Origin: CAMCYM01 sp964405405
GTDB lineage: Bacteria; Bacteroidota; Bacteroidia; Flavobacteriales_D; Sanyastnellaceae
Length of the DNA: 32,372 bases
Reading direction: 5' to 3'
NCBI GenBank assembly: GCA_964405405.1
Contig: CAYONT010000025.1
Span: 1 to 32,372, forward strand
Shown here: piece by piece, positions 30,909-32,372 of the stretch
How positions within the stretch are numbered: position 1 is the stretch's first letter
How the letters are laid out: each line of letters opens with the position of its first letter
Position numbers and translations under genes: made by a program
The notes under the pieces: model-generated
The model's database searches: none
Seen by the model: the letters and a program-made list of their open reading frames with translations, nothing else
Told to the model about the DNA's origin: nothing

Positions 30909-32146
30909 CCCACCGGTTCGAACTCGGAATCGCGGTGCCGGGTTCTGGAAATCGGGGAGGACAGCGCGGCATTCAGTTCCTCGGGCGTGGCCGCTGAAAG
31001 AGAGGAGACTTCGGCAGCAGAGGACGGGGTGCTGCGCTCGCGCAGGGCGCGCTCGCGGAGCGCTTTGCGACGGGTTTGGCCCAGAGCGGGCTGGAAAATG
31101 AGGAAGGCTGTGGGGAGCAGGACGAAGAAGGCCCATTGCGCCGGCAATTGGGGGAAGAGTTGGAGCAGAACGAAGGGCAGGGCCAGGAACAAAACCGTGT
31201 AAAGGTAGAGGGTTGCACTGACTTTCGCGTGGCTCCAGCCCAGCATCATGAGCCGGTGGTGGATGTGGTTGCGGTCTGGGTTGAAGGGGGATTGTCCCCG
31301 GGAAGCCCGCAGGGTGAAGACGCGCAGGGTGTCCACCAACGGATAGGCCAGCAGGGACATGGCCAGCACCACGGTCGAACCGCCCGCGTAAGCGCTGGGC
31401 AAAGCGTCCGCCGGTGTTGCGATCACGCCTGTGGCCATGACGTAGGCAATCATGCCGATGGGGAGGGAGCCGCAGTCGCCCAAGAAGATCTTTGCGGGGT
31501 GAAAGTTGTACGCAAGGAAACCGATGAGGGCACCCGCCAATCCGGCGGCGAGCAGCATGTACGCTGCTTGCCCAGTCAAGGCAAACCAACCCGCCAGGGC
31601 CAGCATGGTGATGGCACCGTAACCACCTGCGAGACCGTCAATTCCATCGATGAGATTGATTGCGTTGACGATAACAATATAAACAAAAAGGGAGAAGGGG
31701 ACCGAAACCAGCAGTGGGAGGGCTTCGATGCCAAAGAGACCGCCGAAGTGGTCGATTCGGAAACCGCCTGCACCGATGAGCATGAGACCCAATGCCAAAT
31801 GCATCGCCAACTTCTTGCTCGGGCTCAGGCCCACGATGTCGTCTTTCAGCCCGATAAAAAACAAGGCTACCAACGCGGCCAGCACATAGGACCAACGAAA
31901 GTCGACGGGATGCTCTTCCGAAAAGTGGGGGAGAACGAGCAGGATGCTGAATGCCAAGGCTGCAAAAACCATGAGACCCCCCACGGTGGGCACGCTCCGT
32001 GCATGGATTTTTCGTGCATCGCCGGGTTCATCCATCAGGTTTTTCATCCGGGCCACCTTGATGAGCGAGGGCATGCCCAAGAACACCAACCCGAAGGCCA
32101 GCAGCATCTCGGTTCCCAGGTAAATCATCAAAGCGTTCATGCTCAT
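30905..32146 (-). CDS. WecA/MraY-family undecaprenyl-phosphate sugar-1-phosphate transferase
   Basis: The 413-residue membrane enzyme has about eleven helices and every family motif: Asp102-Asp103 in GLKDDIVGLS, NAINLIDGIDGLAGG (161-175), the PAKIFLGDCGS block (218-227) and DRNHIHHRL (291-299). HIHHR is typical of WecA/TagO (UDP-GlcNAc) enzymes, which start polysaccharide chains on undecaprenyl phosphate. KIHARSVPTVGGL near the N-terminus is also typical. A hydrophilic tail of about 55 residues (RRKALRERALRERS to FEPVG) is unusual. The start is ATG 32146 or ATG 32140; TACTTTTA, one base off the -7 consensus, ends 5 bases before 32140. The Wzi-like gene overlaps its stop by ATGA. Confidence 0.93.
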   Translation of the reverse strand: MSMNALMIYLGTEMLLAFGLVFLGMPSLIKVARMKNLMDEPGDARKIHARSVPTVGGLMVFAALAFSILLVLPHFSEEHPVDFRWSYVLAALVALFFIGLKDDIVGLSPSKKLAMHLALGLMLIGAGGFRIDHFGGLFGIEALPLLVSVPFSLFVYIVIVNAINLIDGIDGLAGGYGAITMLALAGWFALTGQAAYMLLAAGLAGALIGFLAYNFHPAKIFLGDCGSLPIGMIAYVMATGVIATPADALPSAYAGGSTVVLAMSLLAYPLVDTLRVFTLRASRGQSPFNPDRNHIHHRLMMLGWSHAKVSATLYLYTVLFLALPFVLLQLFPQLPAQWAFFVLLPTAFLIFQPALGQTRRKALRERALRERSTPSSAAEVSSLSAATPEELNAALSSPISRTRHRDSEFEPVG

Positions 32147-32353
32147 AAAAGTACAGAAATTATCGATAGAATAGGGCTTTTTTGCGCTGACTTAATAACA
32201 AGTTAAAAGACCTTCAAGGTGAGGGCACATAGACCTTCAACGAAAACAGCCAGCCCAGGGTTACTGGGAAGGGGGTTGAAGGAGGGCTAGGGTCACTGGG
32301 AGCGGGCGGGCGAGCGCCCATGATCCAGAGGGTGAGGGAGGGGGAGAGCCAGG
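32147..32353. other. Intergenic region upstream of the WecA-like gene
   Basis: No open reading frame of note is present. The part next to the gene is AT-rich (AATTATCGATAGAATAG, then TTAATAACAAGTTAAAAG) and probably holds promoter elements. The rest is G-rich with two loosely similar stretches, GGGTTACTGGGAAGGGGG and AGGGTCACTGGGAGCGGG. Confidence 0.5.
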
Positions 32354-32372
32354 GGAGTTGGGAGTTTGAGTT
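32354..32372. repeat. Second heptanucleotide array (GGAGTTG GGAGTTT) at the window end
   Basis: GGAGTTG (32354-32360), GGAGTTT (32361-32367) and a partial GAGTT run to the last base. This is the same unit as in the PPTase gene. The sequence stops inside the array, as a contig broken by a repeat would. Confidence 0.75.

Overview
The window looks like chromosomal DNA from a GC-rich member of the Bacteroidota, probably a Flavobacteriales-like lineage. The grounds are a TonB receptor paired with a DUF4249 lipoprotein, type IX secretion C-terminal domains, a flavobacterial-type cytochrome oxidase assembly cluster (cyoE, two subunit III genes, subunit IV, Sco, DUF420), and repeated TAnnTTTG promoter elements in place of E. 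coli-like -10 boxes. It contains no phage, transposase, CRISPR array, rRNA or convincing tRNA, and no recognisable transcription regulator. Both ends appear to be cut: the left end lies inside a gene and the right end lies inside a heptanucleotide repeat.

Layout. 2-247 is the C-terminus of a large exported protein. 367-3532 (+) is a TonB-dependent receptor with a DUF4249 lipoprotein. 3605-9261 (+) is a complete RND efflux operon (adaptor, pump, TolC). 9278-11709 (-) is gmd, an unknown gene and a secreted DNA/RNA endonuclease. 11800-13725 (-) is an MsbA-like ABC exporter, divergent from rpmH (13911-14078, +). 14150-15030 (-) is a 4'-phosphopantetheinyl transferase interrupted by a 100-N gap, divergent from ahcY (15137-16483, +). 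16536-20636 (-) is a tightly overlapped operon: TolC, adaptor, tsaB, Rieske-like lipoprotein. 20646-23738 (-) holds a propeller protein with a type IX sorting domain and an OmpA-family protein. 23821-24057 (+) is a small CxxC membrane protein. 24080-29031 (-) is the oxidase cluster. 29076-32146 (-) is a WecA-like initiating sugar-phosphate transferase overlapped by a Wzi/RemB-like outer-membrane barrel.

Most of the window concerns the cell envelope (efflux, TonB uptake, surface polysaccharide, type IX cargo) and aerobic respiration. Two features run through it. Genes within operons often overlap by ATGA (six cases), which suggests coupled translation. Several operon-leading genes have a TAnnTTTG element ending only 4-5 bases before the ATG, which predicts leaderless mRNAs.

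The most unusual locus is the phosphopantetheinyl transferase. A tandem GGAGTTK heptanucleotide array lies between its two catalytic motifs, so gain or loss of one unit would shift the frame ahead of the WxxKEA motif. The N gap there is probably an assembly artefact: the same 55 bases flank both sides, and removing one copy plus the Ns restores a single open frame.
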